From assembly GCF_900176475.1 (NCBI RefSeq), contig NZ_FWXX01000013.1, forward strand, positions 1-62,901: 62,901 nucleotides of DNA. Reading direction: 5' to 3'. The notes beneath the pieces were generated by a model. The model was not told the DNA's origin. It worked only from the letters and a program-made list of their open reading frames with translations, and searched no databases. The position numbers and the translations under genes are program-made. The stretch is from Tropicibacter naphthalenivorans. Its GTDB lineage: Bacteria; Pseudomonadota; Alphaproteobacteria; Rhodobacterales; Rhodobacteraceae. Shown one piece after another: positions 27,401 through 36,468 of the stretch. Numbering within the stretch: position 1 is the first letter of the stretch; each line of letters starts with the position of its first letter.

Positions 27401-28469
27401 CCCCAAGACCCTGATCATCGCCGAAGCCGGTGTGAACCATAACGGCGATCTGAACATGGCGCTGGAGCTGGTGGACAAGGCCGCCGAAGCCGGGGCCGAT
27501 TACGTCAAGTTCCAGACCTTCAAGGCGACGAAACTGGCCTCCGCCAGCGCGAAGAAGGCCAGCTACCAGACCCGCACCACCGATGGCGCGGAAAGCCAGC
27601 TGGCGATGCTGCAACGGCTGGAGCTGTCGGTCGACGACCACAAGGCGATCATGGCGCGCTGCGATGAAAAGGGCGTGCGGTTCCTGTCGACGCCCTTTGA
27701 CCTCGACAGCCTCGCGCTGCTGACGGACACCTTTGCCCTGCCCGAGATCAAGCTTGGCTCGGGCGAGCTGACCAATGCCCCGCTGCTGTTGGCGGCGGGG
27801 CGCACCGGGGTCAGGATCATCCTGTCCACCGGCATGGGCAGCCTGTCCGAAGTCGAAGAGGCGCTTGGCGTGCTGGCCTTTGCCATGTGCCGCGAGGGTC
27901 TGCCCAAGGGGCGCACCGATTTCGCCGACGTGCTGCTGGACCCCGCCGTCTGGCCGGTGCTGGCCGAGCGGGTGATGCTGCTGCATTGCACCACCGAATA
28001 CCCGGCGGCGGTCGAGGACACCAACCTGCACGCGATGGAAACGCTGCGCCGCGCCTTTGGCGTTCAGGTCGGCTATTCCGATCACACCGTGGGCGAGGCG
28101 GTCAGCCTTGCCGCCGTGGCGCTGGGGGCCTGCGCCTTGGAAAAGCACTTTACGCTGGACCGCACCCTGCCGGGACCGGATCACGCCGCCTCGCTGGAGC
28201 CGGGCGAGCTGACACAGCTCATTCGCGGGGTGCGGGCGGTGGAGCTGGCGCTGGGTACCGGCATCAAGCAACCGGGCGCCGCCGAGGTGGCCAACCGCGC
28301 CGTGGCCCGCAAGAGCCTGCTGGCGGCGCGCGATCTGCCCGAGGGCCATGTGCTGACGCTGGACGACATCGCGGTGAAACGCCCCGGTGACGGGATTTCG
28401 CCGATGGCCCTGTGGGACATGGTCGGGCAGGTCACGACCCGCGCCACGCCCGAAGGCGACGCGCTGTGA
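27381..28469 (+). CDS. legI: N,N'-diacetyllegionaminic acid synthase, LegI/NeuB type
   Basis: Condenses the hexose from LegG with phosphoenolpyruvate to make the nine-carbon acid. The NeuB barrel begins IAEAGVNHNGDL and continues ADYVKFQTF, FLSTPFD, KLGSGE and STGM; a C-terminal SAF (antifreeze-like) domain starts near residue 300 (RKSLLAARDLPEGHVLT). Length is 362 aa. An ATG at 27393 is an alternative start four codons in. Confidence 0.95.
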   Translation: MVAKMANPKTLIIAEAGVNHNGDLNMALELVDKAAEAGADYVKFQTFKATKLASASAKKASYQTRTTDGAESQLAMLQRLELSVDDHKAIMARCDEKGVRFLSTPFDLDSLALLTDTFALPEIKLGSGELTNAPLLLAAGRTGVRIILSTGMGSLSEVEEALGVLAFAMCREGLPKGRTDFADVLLDPAVWPVLAERVMLLHCTTEYPAAVEDTNLHAMETLRRAFGVQVGYSDHTVGEAVSLAAVALGACALEKHFTLDRTLPGPDHAASLEPGELTQLIRGVRAVELALGTGIKQPGAAEVANRAVARKSLLAARDLPEGHVLTLDDIAVKRPGDGISPMALWDMVGQVTTRATPEGDAL

Positions 28470-29116
28470 GCGCACCGGCCGCACCGCTGCCCCATGTGAT
28501 CCTTGGGGCGGGCGGTCATGCCCGCGCGCTCATGGGGGTGCTGGCGGCCTGCGGCCTGCCTGTGCGGGGCTGCATCGCCCCCGCCTGCCCTGCCCCGGCG
28601 GACTGGCCCCATGCGGACAGCCCCTGGCTGGGGGATGACGCGGCGCTGGACGATCTGGACCCCGCGCAGGTCTTGCTGGTCAACGGGCTGGGCTCGGTCG
28701 GGGCAACCACCCTGCGCCACAAGGTCTTTGCCGCGGCGCGCGCGCGCGGTTTTGACTTTCCCGCCCTGGTGCATCCTTCGGCCATCGTGGCCGCCGGCGT
28801 GACGCTGGCCAAAGGCGCGCAGATCATGGCCGGGGCGATCGTGCAGCCGGGGGTTGCCTTGGGTGAAAACGTGCTGCTCAACACCGGGTGTATCGTCGAT
28901 CACGACGGGCAGATCGGGGCGCATAGCCATATCGCGCCGGGAGTAACCCTGTCCGGTGGCGTGACGCTTGGCACAGACGTACATATCGGCACCGGAGCCA
29001 CGCTCATTCAGGGGATCACCGTCGCAGACGGGGCCATTGTCGGCGCCGGTGCGGTGGTCACCAAAGACGTACCCTCGGCCGTTACCGTCGTGGGAAACCC
29101 GGCCCGCCGTATTTGA
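28466..29116 (+). CDS. legH: Hexapeptide N-acetyltransferase, LegH/NeuD type
   Basis: Acetylates the C4 amine of the legionaminic precursor. An N-terminal PglD-like nucleotide-sugar domain (VILGAGGHARALMGVL) is followed by a left-handed beta-helix of hexapeptide repeats (about 100-215). It has the acceptor-side motif CIVDHDGQIGAHSHIAPG, with the catalytic His of the PglD family. The GTG at 28466 overlaps the legI stop by 4 bp and gives 216 aa, the usual length. Confidence 0.85.
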   Translation: MSAPAAPLPHVILGAGGHARALMGVLAACGLPVRGCIAPACPAPADWPHADSPWLGDDAALDDLDPAQVLLVNGLGSVGATTLRHKVFAAARARGFDFPALVHPSAIVAAGVTLAKGAQIMAGAIVQPGVALGENVLLNTGCIVDHDGQIGAHSHIAPGVTLSGGVTLGTDVHIGTGATLIQGITVADGAIVGAGAVVTKDVPSAVTVVGNPARRI

Positions 29117-29132
29117 AGAAAGTGATTTCGAC

Positions 29133-30188
29133 ATGATGACAGACTTGAAAAAGATGACACTGACCCCGGATGCCACGCTGCGTCAGGTCATGGAAGTTAT
29201 CGACAGCGGTGCGCGCCAGATCGCGCTGGTCACCGATGCCGAGGGCGTCCTGATCGCCACGGTCACCGATGGCGACGTGCGGCGCGGCCTGCTGCGCGGT
29301 CTGACGCTGGAGGCCCCCGTCTCCGAGGTGATGCACCGCAATCCCACGACGCTGCTCAAGGGCGCCAGCGCGGCTTCGGCGCAGCGGCTGATGCGCGAGC
29401 GCGGCCTGAGCCATATCCCGGTGGTCGACCCCGAAGGCCGGCTGGTGGCGCTGGCGCTGCGCGACGGCATGACCGGGGTCGAGCCGCGCTCGACCCGTGT
29501 GATCCTGATGGCCGGCGGTCTGGGGATGCGCCTGCGCCCGCTGACCGAAACCGTGCCCAAGCCGATGATCCCGGTGGGCGACAAGCCGCTGCTGGAACGC
29601 ATCGTGACGCGCTTTCAGGATCAGGGGTTCAGCCGCTTTACCCTATCGCTGAACTACCTTGGCCACGTGATCCGCGACCACTTTGGCGATGGGTCGCAGC
29701 TGGGCGTCGAAATCGACTATGTCGAGGAAACCCAGCGCATGGGCACCGGCGGCGCGCTGTCGCTGCTGGACAGCCGCCCGGATGAGCCCTTTGTGGTGAT
29801 GAACGGCGATATCCTGACCACGACCTCCTTTGGGGCGATGATGGACTTTCACGCGGAAACCGGCTCTGCGGTGACGATCTGCGCGCGCGAATTCAACATG
29901 CAGGTGCCCTACGGTGTGCTGAACACCGACGGCACCACGCTGGTCTCGATGGAAGAAAAGCCGGTCCACAAGCATCTGGTCAACGCGGGCATCTACGCGC
30001 TGTCGCCCGTCGCCTTTGACCACATCAAGGACGGCGAGCCGCTGGACATGCCCGACCTGATCGAACGGGTAAAGGACGCGGGCCACAAGGTGTCGGTCTT
30101 TCCGGTGCGGGAATACTGGATGGACATCGGCCGTCTCGAAGACCTCGACCGCGCGCGCTCGGAATACGAGACGGTGTTCGGCAAATGA
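29133..30188 (+). CDS. ptmE: Glucosamine-1-phosphate guanylyltransferase with CBS pair, PtmE type
   Basis: In the GDP-linked legionaminic pathway (worked out in Campylobacter) PtmE makes GDP-GlcN from GlcN-1-P and GTP. Here two CBS domains (about 1-120) precede a nucleotidyltransferase domain with AGGLGMRLRPLTETVPKP near residue 128 and VMNGDILT. The start ATG is 16 bp after the legH stop; the open frame upstream is a read-through of legH DNA. This CBS+NTase order inside a leg cluster is diagnostic of PtmE. The nucleotide preference (GTP) is inferred from the family. Confidence 0.85.
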   Translation: MMTDLKKMTLTPDATLRQVMEVIDSGARQIALVTDAEGVLIATVTDGDVRRGLLRGLTLEAPVSEVMHRNPTTLLKGASAASAQRLMRERGLSHIPVVDPEGRLVALALRDGMTGVEPRSTRVILMAGGLGMRLRPLTETVPKPMIPVGDKPLLERIVTRFQDQGFSRFTLSLNYLGHVIRDHFGDGSQLGVEIDYVEETQRMGTGGALSLLDSRPDEPFVVMNGDILTTTSFGAMMDFHAETGSAVTICAREFNMQVPYGVLNTDGTTLVSMEEKPVHKHLVNAGIYALSPVAFDHIKDGEPLDMPDLIERVKDAGHKVSVFPVREYWMDIGRLEDLDRARSEYETVFGK

Positions 30189-30898
30189 GCCAGACGGGTG
30201 GACAGGATGGCGTGCTGGCGGTGATCACCGCGCGCGGCGGCTCCAAGGGGGTGCCGCGCAAGAACGTGCGGCCCTTGGGGGGCGTGCCGCTGATCGCCTG
30301 GACGGTGCGCGCGGCGCTGGAGGCGTCCTGCGTCGCCCGCGTGATCGTCTCCACCGATGATGCAGAGATCGCCGAGGCCGCGCGCGATGCCGGGGCCGAT
30401 GTGCCCTTTATGCGGCCCGCCGATCTGGCGTCGGATACCGCGACCTCGGTGGATGTGATGGTCCACGCGCTGGAGGCCGTACCGGGCTATGACCGCGCGG
30501 TGCTGTTGCAACCGACCTCGCCGTTTCGCACGGGGGCCGATCTGGATGCGGGCTTTGCCCTGTGGCAGGCCAGCCCCGGCGCGGGCGGCTGCGTGTCGGT
30601 CTGCGAGGCCGCCGAGTCGCCCTGGCTGATGTACGGCAGCGATGCCGCAGGCCGCCTGAACCGCCTGCTGCCCGAACCGCCGAACGGCACCCGCCGTCAG
30701 GATCTGCCCAAGGCGCTGGTGCTGAACGGCGCGTTCTATTTCGTCGACGTGGCGCGGTTCCTGGCTGAACGGCGGTTCCTGTTTGCCGACAGCCTTGGCT
30801 TTGAAATGCCGGTGGCGCGCTCGGTCGACATCGACACCGCCGCCGATTTCGCCGAGGCCGAAAGCCTTTTGGCCCATATGTCGGAGGCCCGCACATGA
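30185..30898 (+). CDS. legF: CMP-legionaminic acid synthetase, LegF/NeuA type
   Basis: Activates the nonulosonic acid as the CMP sugar. It is a NeuA/KdsB-type cytidylyltransferase with ITARGGSKGVPRKNVRPL (P-loop-like CTP site), VSTDDAEIAE, LLQPTSPFR and, near the end, the metal-binding SVDIDTAADF. Length is 237 aa. The ATG overlaps the ptmE stop by 4 bp and its own stop overlaps the next gene. Confidence 0.93.
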   Translation: MSQTGGQDGVLAVITARGGSKGVPRKNVRPLGGVPLIAWTVRAALEASCVARVIVSTDDAEIAEAARDAGADVPFMRPADLASDTATSVDVMVHALEAVPGYDRAVLLQPTSPFRTGADLDAGFALWQASPGAGGCVSVCEAAESPWLMYGSDAAGRLNRLLPEPPNGTRRQDLPKALVLNGAFYFVDVARFLAERRFLFADSLGFEMPVARSVDIDTAADFAEAESLLAHMSEART

Positions 30899-32346
30899 AG
30901 ACCCTGTGTTTCCTTGACCGGCTCGAATTGACCGACCTCTTTGGCCCGGTCTCGCAGGTGATGCCCGAGGACATCCGCGTGCTGCACCTGGCCTATGACA
31001 CCCCCGAGGCCGACAAGCTGGCCGCCATGGGGATCACGGACGCGCCTGTCTTCAAAAAGCTTTTGCCCGCTTTCCTCAAGGACACCCCGCCGGACGCGGA
31101 CCGTCTGGCCGAGATGGAGCGGCTGATCGTTTCCGCCACGGATGGCGCCTTTGGGCTGAATTCGGCGATCCAGAGCGACCGGACCATGCAGGGCATGGAC
31201 TATGCCGACTGCCTGCGGCTGGCCGATGCCTACCTGGCCTTCTGGCAGGACTATGTGGCCAAGCACGAGGTCGACCACATCCTGCATGAAACCGTGTCGC
31301 TGCTGTTCAACTTCATGGCCGCCGTGGCGCTGGCCGAGCGCGGCGGGTCCTACCTGTTTTGCATCATGTCGCAGGCCGAGCCGGGCAGCTATCGCTTCAT
31401 GGTGATGGAAGGGGTCGAGCTGTTCTCGCCCGATATCACCCGCGCGCTGGCCCTGCCCCCCGGCACACGCGGGGCCGAAGGGTACACGCGCGACGACCTG
31501 CGCGCCTTTCTCGAAGAGTTTCGCAACTCGATCGCCACCTTCTTTGGCGGGGCGGTGACGCAATCGGTGGCCTGGCACCAGCTGGCGGCGAAATCGCTGC
31601 GCAACATCGTGCGGCGGCAGGCGCGGGCGGGCGGGCTGGACCCGATGATCGACGCCATCGAACTGTGGGGTCTGCGCCAGAACACCCCCGCCGAAAAGCT
31701 GCGCAACCTGCGGGACTACCGCCGGGACGTGCGTTTCGACGCCTATGAGCCGGACCAGACCTATTGGTTCTACCCGCTGCACCTGGAGCCCGAGGCGGTG
31801 GTCCTGTACCAGTCGCACGGGATTTATACCAATCAGATCAAGCTGATCGAGAACATCGCAGGGCAACTGCCCCCCGGCCACCTGCTGTATGTCAAGGATC
31901 ACCCCCACGACATCGGCTATCGCGCCGCCGCCGATTACCGGCGGCTGAACGCGGTGCCCAACATCCGCCTGCTGGACGCGGGCGTGCCGGGCAAGCAGGT
32001 GATCGGCAATGCCTATGGCGTGGTGACGATCACCGGCACCGCCGGGTTCGAAGCCATGCTGATGCGCAAGCCGGTGGTGGCCTTTGGCACGACCTTCTAC
32101 ACCGGATATCAGGGCGTGTCGCAGCTGGATCACATCCGCGACCTGCGCGCTACGCTGCACGGGCTGACGCCGGACAGCCTGCCGGATGACGAAGCGCTGC
32201 TGGACTACCTCGAAGCTTATTTCGCGTCGATCCATCCCGGCATGATCAGCTTTTTCGCGGGCCGCGCCGCGAAATCCGGCATCGACCTCGACGAGAACGC
32301 CCGCGTGGTGGCGCAGGGGCTGGCGCGGACGATACGGGCGCTGTGA
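30895..32346 (+). CDS. KpsC/KpsS-like (capsule_synth) glycosyltransferase
   Basis: The C-terminal half resembles the capsule-synthesis glycosyltransferases that transfer Kdo or other nonulosonates. It has LYVKDHPHDIGYR (His-Pro pair), then VVTITGTAGFEAMLMRKPVVAFG, the nucleotide-binding helix typical of KpsC/KpsS. The N-terminal 270 residues are helical and unfamiliar. It starts on the legF stop (ATGA) and ends on the flippase start. By position it could attach the legionaminic-type sugar; the kds genes at 50.3-53.0 kb make Kdo an alternative substrate. The substrate is inference. Length is 483 aa. Confidence 0.65.
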   Translation: MKTLCFLDRLELTDLFGPVSQVMPEDIRVLHLAYDTPEADKLAAMGITDAPVFKKLLPAFLKDTPPDADRLAEMERLIVSATDGAFGLNSAIQSDRTMQGMDYADCLRLADAYLAFWQDYVAKHEVDHILHETVSLLFNFMAAVALAERGGSYLFCIMSQAEPGSYRFMVMEGVELFSPDITRALALPPGTRGAEGYTRDDLRAFLEEFRNSIATFFGGAVTQSVAWHQLAAKSLRNIVRRQARAGGLDPMIDAIELWGLRQNTPAEKLRNLRDYRRDVRFDAYEPDQTYWFYPLHLEPEAVVLYQSHGIYTNQIKLIENIAGQLPPGHLLYVKDHPHDIGYRAAADYRRLNAVPNIRLLDAGVPGKQVIGNAYGVVTITGTAGFEAMLMRKPVVAFGTTFYTGYQGVSQLDHIRDLRATLHGLTPDSLPDDEALLDYLEAYFASIHPGMISFFAGRAAKSGIDLDENARVVAQGLARTIRAL

Positions 32347-33599
32347 CCGCCATGCTCGCCCGCCTGTTCCGCTCCAGCTATGCCTACGTGGTGATCAACA
32401 CCGCCGTGAGCCTGCTGGCCTTTGGCCGCAACCTGCTGTTCATGAACAGCCTCGGGCTGGCCGAGGTGGGCCAGATCGCGCTGATGCAGACCATCGTGAT
32501 GCTGGTGGGCTTTGCCCAGGGTGGGCTGATCAGCGGGGCCTTCATCCTGTGGGCCGGGGGCGACCGCGATCTGAACCGGCGCATGGCCGACGTGCTGTTC
32601 GCCGGAAAGGCGGTGCTGGGGATCGTGCTGGCGCTGGGGCTGGCGGTGCTGGGACCGGGCGTGCTGATGCCCACGGTGGCACCCGAGACGCTGACGATCG
32701 GGCTGGCGGCGGGGCTAGCGACGCTGGCCTCGACCTGGATGAACAACGTGCTGGTGGCGGATCAAAAGCTGCGCCAGTCGAACCTTGTGAACGTGGTGGC
32801 GGTGCTGGTGTCGCTGGGGCTGGCGCTGCTGACGCTGGGATCGGGAGACCTGCAGCTGGCGCTGCTGTCGATCGCGGTGCAGCCGCTGCTGGTGGCGCTG
32901 GGGGGCGCGGTGCTGGAACCGCAGGCGCGCCCGCGCGCGGCCCGGCCCGAGGGCGCGGCACTGCGGCGGATGCTGGCGGTGGGGGTGATGCCCTTCTTGG
33001 GGTCGCTGTCGCTGCTGCTGATCTACCAGATCGAACGCTGGAGCATCGCGGGCGTCATGGGCCCCGAGGCGCTGGGACGCTATTACATCGTCATCCTCTA
33101 CATGACCTTCTTCCTGTTGGTGCCGACGGCGCTGATGAACGTGCATTTCCCGCGCGCGCGCCGGGCGCTGGCCGCAGGCGACACCGACGGGTTCCGCCGC
33201 ACGATCCGCCGTCACATGGTGGAACTGGCAGTCTACGCGGGTCTGGCCCTCTTGGTGAAGCTGGTGCTGCTGAGCCTCGTGCTGGACAGCTTTCTGCCGA
33301 ACTTCTCCGGCACCGAGCCGCTGGTCTACCTCGCGTTCCTCACGGGGCTTGGGATGCTGGCGCAGGCACCGGGGACGCTGGTGCTCTACGCGGTGGAAGA
33401 CACCCGACCGGTGCTGATCGCGGGGCTGGTGTCGCTGGGCAGCTTTTGCGCGCTGCTGGGGGCGGTCTGGCTGGCAGGGTTCACCCTGACGGCTGTCCTT
33501 GTGGCGCGCATCCTGTCGGCGGCGCTGGGGGCGGTGTACCTGCTGTGGCAGCGCCATGTGGCCCTGACCCGTCTCGACCGAAAGGAGAGAGCCCTATGA
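32343..33599 (+). CDS. Wzx-like polysaccharide flippase
   Basis: This 418-aa, very hydrophobic protein has about 12 predicted membrane segments throughout. The early stretch FGRNLLFMNSLGLAEVGQIALMQ is typical of MOP-superfamily O-antigen/EPS translocases. It should flip undecaprenyl-linked repeat units across the inner membrane. The GTG start is coupled to the glycosyltransferase stop, and the stop overlaps the acyltransferase ATG by 4 bp. Confidence 0.85.
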   Translation: MTAMLARLFRSSYAYVVINTAVSLLAFGRNLLFMNSLGLAEVGQIALMQTIVMLVGFAQGGLISGAFILWAGGDRDLNRRMADVLFAGKAVLGIVLALGLAVLGPGVLMPTVAPETLTIGLAAGLATLASTWMNNVLVADQKLRQSNLVNVVAVLVSLGLALLTLGSGDLQLALLSIAVQPLLVALGGAVLEPQARPRAARPEGAALRRMLAVGVMPFLGSLSLLLIYQIERWSIAGVMGPEALGRYYIVILYMTFFLLVPTALMNVHFPRARRALAAGDTDGFRRTIRRHMVELAVYAGLALLVKLVLLSLVLDSFLPNFSGTEPLVYLAFLTGLGMLAQAPGTLVLYAVEDTRPVLIAGLVSLGSFCALLGAVWLAGFTLTAVLVARILSAALGAVYLLWQRHVALTRLDRKERAL

Positions 33600-34309
33600 A
33601 AGCCCTGCTGAAATCGCTGATCAGCCCGCCCTTTCACCATGTCTGGTGGGCGCTGAAGAACCGCCAGCGCGACCACCGGGTCGAAAGCTGGTCGGTCAGC
33701 CGCAAGGCGCGCATCGGGTTCCGGTCGATCATCCGCAAGGGGGTAGAGGCCGGGCCAGGGCTGGAGCTGGGGGATTTTTCCTACATCAGCGGGCCGGGCA
33801 CCTATGTCGAGGCGGCGCAGATCGGGCGGTTCTGTTCCATCGCGCGGGGCACGGTGATCGGGGTCTCGGGCAAGGACATGCGCCGGGTGACCACCTCGAA
33901 CTTTCCCACCTCGCCCGCCTATGGCGGGCTGGCAAAGGCCACGCGCCTGCCGCCGCAAAAGCCCGCCACGGTGATTGGTCACGACGTCTGGATCGGGGTG
34001 AACGCGGTGATCATGCGCGGCGTGACGGTGGGCCATGGCGCGGTGATCGGGGCCAATGCCGTGGTGGCCCGCGACGTGCCGCCCTACGCGGTGGTGGGCG
34101 GCAACCCGGCACGCCACATCCGCGACCGCTTTCCGCCGGAGCAGGTCGCAGCCCTGCTGCGCATCCGCTGGTGGGACTGGGACGTGGCCACGCTGGCCGA
34201 GCGCGAGGCAGAATTCCTGGACACCGCGGCCTTTGTCACACGCTACGATCCGGGCCCCACAGCCCCGGCGCAGCCTGCCAGCCCCGAAGGAGACAACTAT
34301 GGCCAATGA
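33596..34309 (+). CDS. Hexapeptide O-acyltransferase (CatB/Vat-like)
   Basis: The left-handed beta-helix (about 45-185) has imperfect hexapeptide repeats and the sequence TVIGHDVWIGVNAVIMRGVT plus VVGGNPARHIRDRF, characteristic of xenobiotic/CatB-like acetyltransferases. It probably decorates the repeat unit with acetyl groups. The real start is the ATG on the flippase stop; the frame is open far upstream without coding meaning. Length is 237 aa. It overlaps the next acetyltransferase gene by 11 bp. Confidence 0.85.
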   Translation: MKALLKSLISPPFHHVWWALKNRQRDHRVESWSVSRKARIGFRSIIRKGVEAGPGLELGDFSYISGPGTYVEAAQIGRFCSIARGTVIGVSGKDMRRVTTSNFPTSPAYGGLAKATRLPPQKPATVIGHDVWIGVNAVIMRGVTVGHGAVIGANAVVARDVPPYAVVGGNPARHIRDRFPPEQVAALLRIRWWDWDVATLAEREAEFLDTAAFVTRYDPGPTAPAQPASPEGDNYGQ

Positions 34310-34988
34310 CGGTGGCAACCTGATGTTCGTCTTTCGCCTGCGCAACCTGATCTGCACGCGGGTCTTCCGGCTGCTGTTCGCGCGCCGCTTTGCCGCCTTT
34401 GGCCGGGGCACCAACGTGCTGCTGCCCGATGGCATCGAGGGGGCGCAGAACATCTCTTTGGGGGATGGGGTGCTGGTGGGGGCGCGCACGCTGCTGGCGG
34501 CGCGGCCCATTGTGCCGGGCGGGCGCGCGGCGCTGAAGATCGGGTCGGGCACCCTGCTGGGGCGGGCCAACCACATCTACGCCACCGGGAGCATCGAGAT
34601 CGGCGAGAAGGTGCTGACCGCCAACAACGTCTACATTGCCGACAACCGTCACGGCTACGAAGACCCGGACACCCCCGTCATGGACCAGCCGGTGATCCAG
34701 CTGGCCCCGACCCGCATCGGAGATGGTACATGGCTGGGCCATGGCGCCTGCGTGGTCGGCGCGCAGGTGGGGCGGGGCTGCGTGATCGGGGCCGGGGCCT
34801 TTGTCACCACGGACATCCCTGACCGCTGCGTGGTGGTCGGCGCACCGGCCCGCATCGTCAAACGGTTCGACCCGGACAGCGGGACATGGCGTTCGACCCA
34901 CCCTGATGGTACGTTCCGCCCCAATCAGACCGACCCCGCCCACACCGACACCGCCCAAACCGGCCCAGTCGAGACCGATCCAGCCTGA
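34299..34988 (+). CDS. Second hexapeptide acyltransferase
   Basis: Left-handed beta-helix protein of 229 aa (WbbJ/LacA-like) with GTWLGHGACVVGAQVGRGCVIGAG and VVVGAPARIVKRF. The start ATG has GAAGGAGAC 5 bp upstream. The last 35 residues are a low-complexity Thr/Asp/Pro tail. It probably acetylates a sugar of the exported polymer; donor and acceptor are unknown. Confidence 0.83.
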   Translation: MANDGGNLMFVFRLRNLICTRVFRLLFARRFAAFGRGTNVLLPDGIEGAQNISLGDGVLVGARTLLAARPIVPGGRAALKIGSGTLLGRANHIYATGSIEIGEKVLTANNVYIADNRHGYEDPDTPVMDQPVIQLAPTRIGDGTWLGHGACVVGAQVGRGCVIGAGAFVTTDIPDRCVVVGAPARIVKRFDPDSGTWRSTHPDGTFRPNQTDPAHTDTAQTGPVETDPA

Positions 34989-34999
34989 CCCGAGCGCCC

Positions 35000-36238
35000 A
35001 TGACCACCGCCGATCCCAGCTTTGGGGGCCACCCAGACCCTGCCGCCGCCGTACCGGGCGGTGACGACGCGACCCGCCCCGAGCGGCGCGCGGACAAGCT
35101 GCTGGTGGCCAGCCTTTTGGTGGTGATCCTGCTCAGCGGGGCGGTGCAGTATTTCGACATCTACATGCTGGCGGCGGTCAACGTGGTGCTGCAGCTGGCA
35201 CTTCTGGCCAAGTCGGGCTTTCGGGTCTCAAGAGCCATTGGCGCTGCGGCGTTGATGATCTACGCCTACCTGTTCTACAGCCTGCTGCTGCACCACCCGT
35301 CGGACCTGATCTTCATCGCCTTCCGGTTCCATGACATCCTGACGGCGCTGTTGGTGCTGAACTACATCCTCGTGCGCAAACCCGACGTGGGGCGCACGCT
35401 GGAAGTCACCCTGATGATCCTGATCGTGCATGGGTTCATCAACTGGCTGCTGGTGACCTTTGCCTTCGGGCTGTTCAGCAAGGCCAGCGGAATCGGGTCC
35501 TACAAATTCCTGATCTTCTTTGGCAGGGCCGAGACCGCCTTTGGCATCCACCGCAGCCAGGGCCTGTTCTGGGAACCGGGCGTCTACCAGATCTACCTGA
35601 ACGTGGCGCTGCACTTTTTCCTGTTCTACGCCAAGCGCAACATGTGGGCGGCGCTGTCCTTTGTCGGGCTGGTGTTGACGTTGTCGACCACCGGCGTGGT
35701 GCTGGCCAGCCTGCAATTGCTGGTGTTCCTGTTCGGGGTGAAACAAAAGCTGTCCATGAAGGTGCTCAAGATCGTGATCTTCCTGCCCTTCTTTCTGGTC
35801 TATGTGGGCTTTGCCCAGACCGTGGTCGAAGACAAGCTGTCCGGGGCGTCAAAGGGGTCTTACATGGCGCGTAACTTTGACACGCTGAACGGGATTGCTG
35901 TCACGCTGGAACACCCTTGGGGGATCGGCTTCAACCCCGGCACCTATCAAAAATTCGCCCGCGAGAACACGTTCAACATCGACACGCCGCTGAACACCGA
36001 CCGAGGTCAGACCAACGGCGTCTTGATCCTGGCCTATTCCACCGGCGTGGTCTGGGCGGTGATCGTGCTGTTTGCCACCTTTCGGCAGAAAATATTCCCG
36101 CATTACAGGGTGTTGTTCTTTTTCGTGCTGATCGGCTCGATGACGACGGAACCGCTGTTCTATTCGCCTTTCGTGTGGCTGTTCACCCTGTCGGGGATGA
36201 TGCCGATCCGCCTGCCGGGACTGGGTGACCGGGCCTGA
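35000..36238 (+). CDS. Wzy-like O-antigen/EPS polymerase
   Basis: A 412-aa membrane protein with about 10-11 hydrophobic segments and a large periplasmic loop (about 265-335, containing GIGFNPGTYQKFA). That is the layout of Wzy polymerases, which join repeat units in the periplasm. Sequence similarity across this family is weak, so the call rests on topology plus the neighbouring flippase and co-polymerase. The start is an ATG 11 bp after the acyltransferase stop. Confidence 0.75.
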   Translation: MTTADPSFGGHPDPAAAVPGGDDATRPERRADKLLVASLLVVILLSGAVQYFDIYMLAAVNVVLQLALLAKSGFRVSRAIGAAALMIYAYLFYSLLLHHPSDLIFIAFRFHDILTALLVLNYILVRKPDVGRTLEVTLMILIVHGFINWLLVTFAFGLFSKASGIGSYKFLIFFGRAETAFGIHRSQGLFWEPGVYQIYLNVALHFFLFYAKRNMWAALSFVGLVLTLSTTGVVLASLQLLVFLFGVKQKLSMKVLKIVIFLPFFLVYVGFAQTVVEDKLSGASKGSYMARNFDTLNGIAVTLEHPWGIGFNPGTYQKFARENTFNIDTPLNTDRGQTNGVLILAYSTGVVWAVIVLFATFRQKIFPHYRVLFFFVLIGSMTTEPLFYSPFVWLFTLSGMMPIRLPGLGDRA

Positions 36239-36300
36239 TCGCCCACCTTTCCCCCGCTTTCAGACAGGCTTTGCACGCCCTGCCGTTGCGCCCCGGACCG

Positions 36301-36316
36301 GGCAGCGCACGCTGCC
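36301..36316. promoter_or_regulatory. Near-palindrome upstream of tailspike-like gene
   Basis: GGCAGCGCACGCTGCC has perfect 7-bp arms around a 2-bp centre. It lies in the 230-bp gap (36239-36468) between the polymerase gene and the beta-helix gene, so that gene may have its own regulated promoter. The rest of the gap shows nothing else I can name. Confidence 0.3.
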
Positions 36317-36468
36317 GGACGATTTGATTAACAAAGCTGTCGGACTCTCCGCCCTGCAACCTGAATCGCTCCTGACGGGGGAGAAGGCCCGTTCGAGCGG
36401 CGCCTCGCCTCCTCCTCTTCTGTGGAGCGCGCAGACCACGACATGCGGGCATACGAAGGAGATACGGC

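Noticed and set aside
32549-33595. In-frame extension upstream of the first hexapeptide acyltransferase
   Set aside because: It is low-complexity Gly/Ala/Arg read-through of the flippase gene in another frame; the ATG at 33596 on the flippase stop is the natural start.
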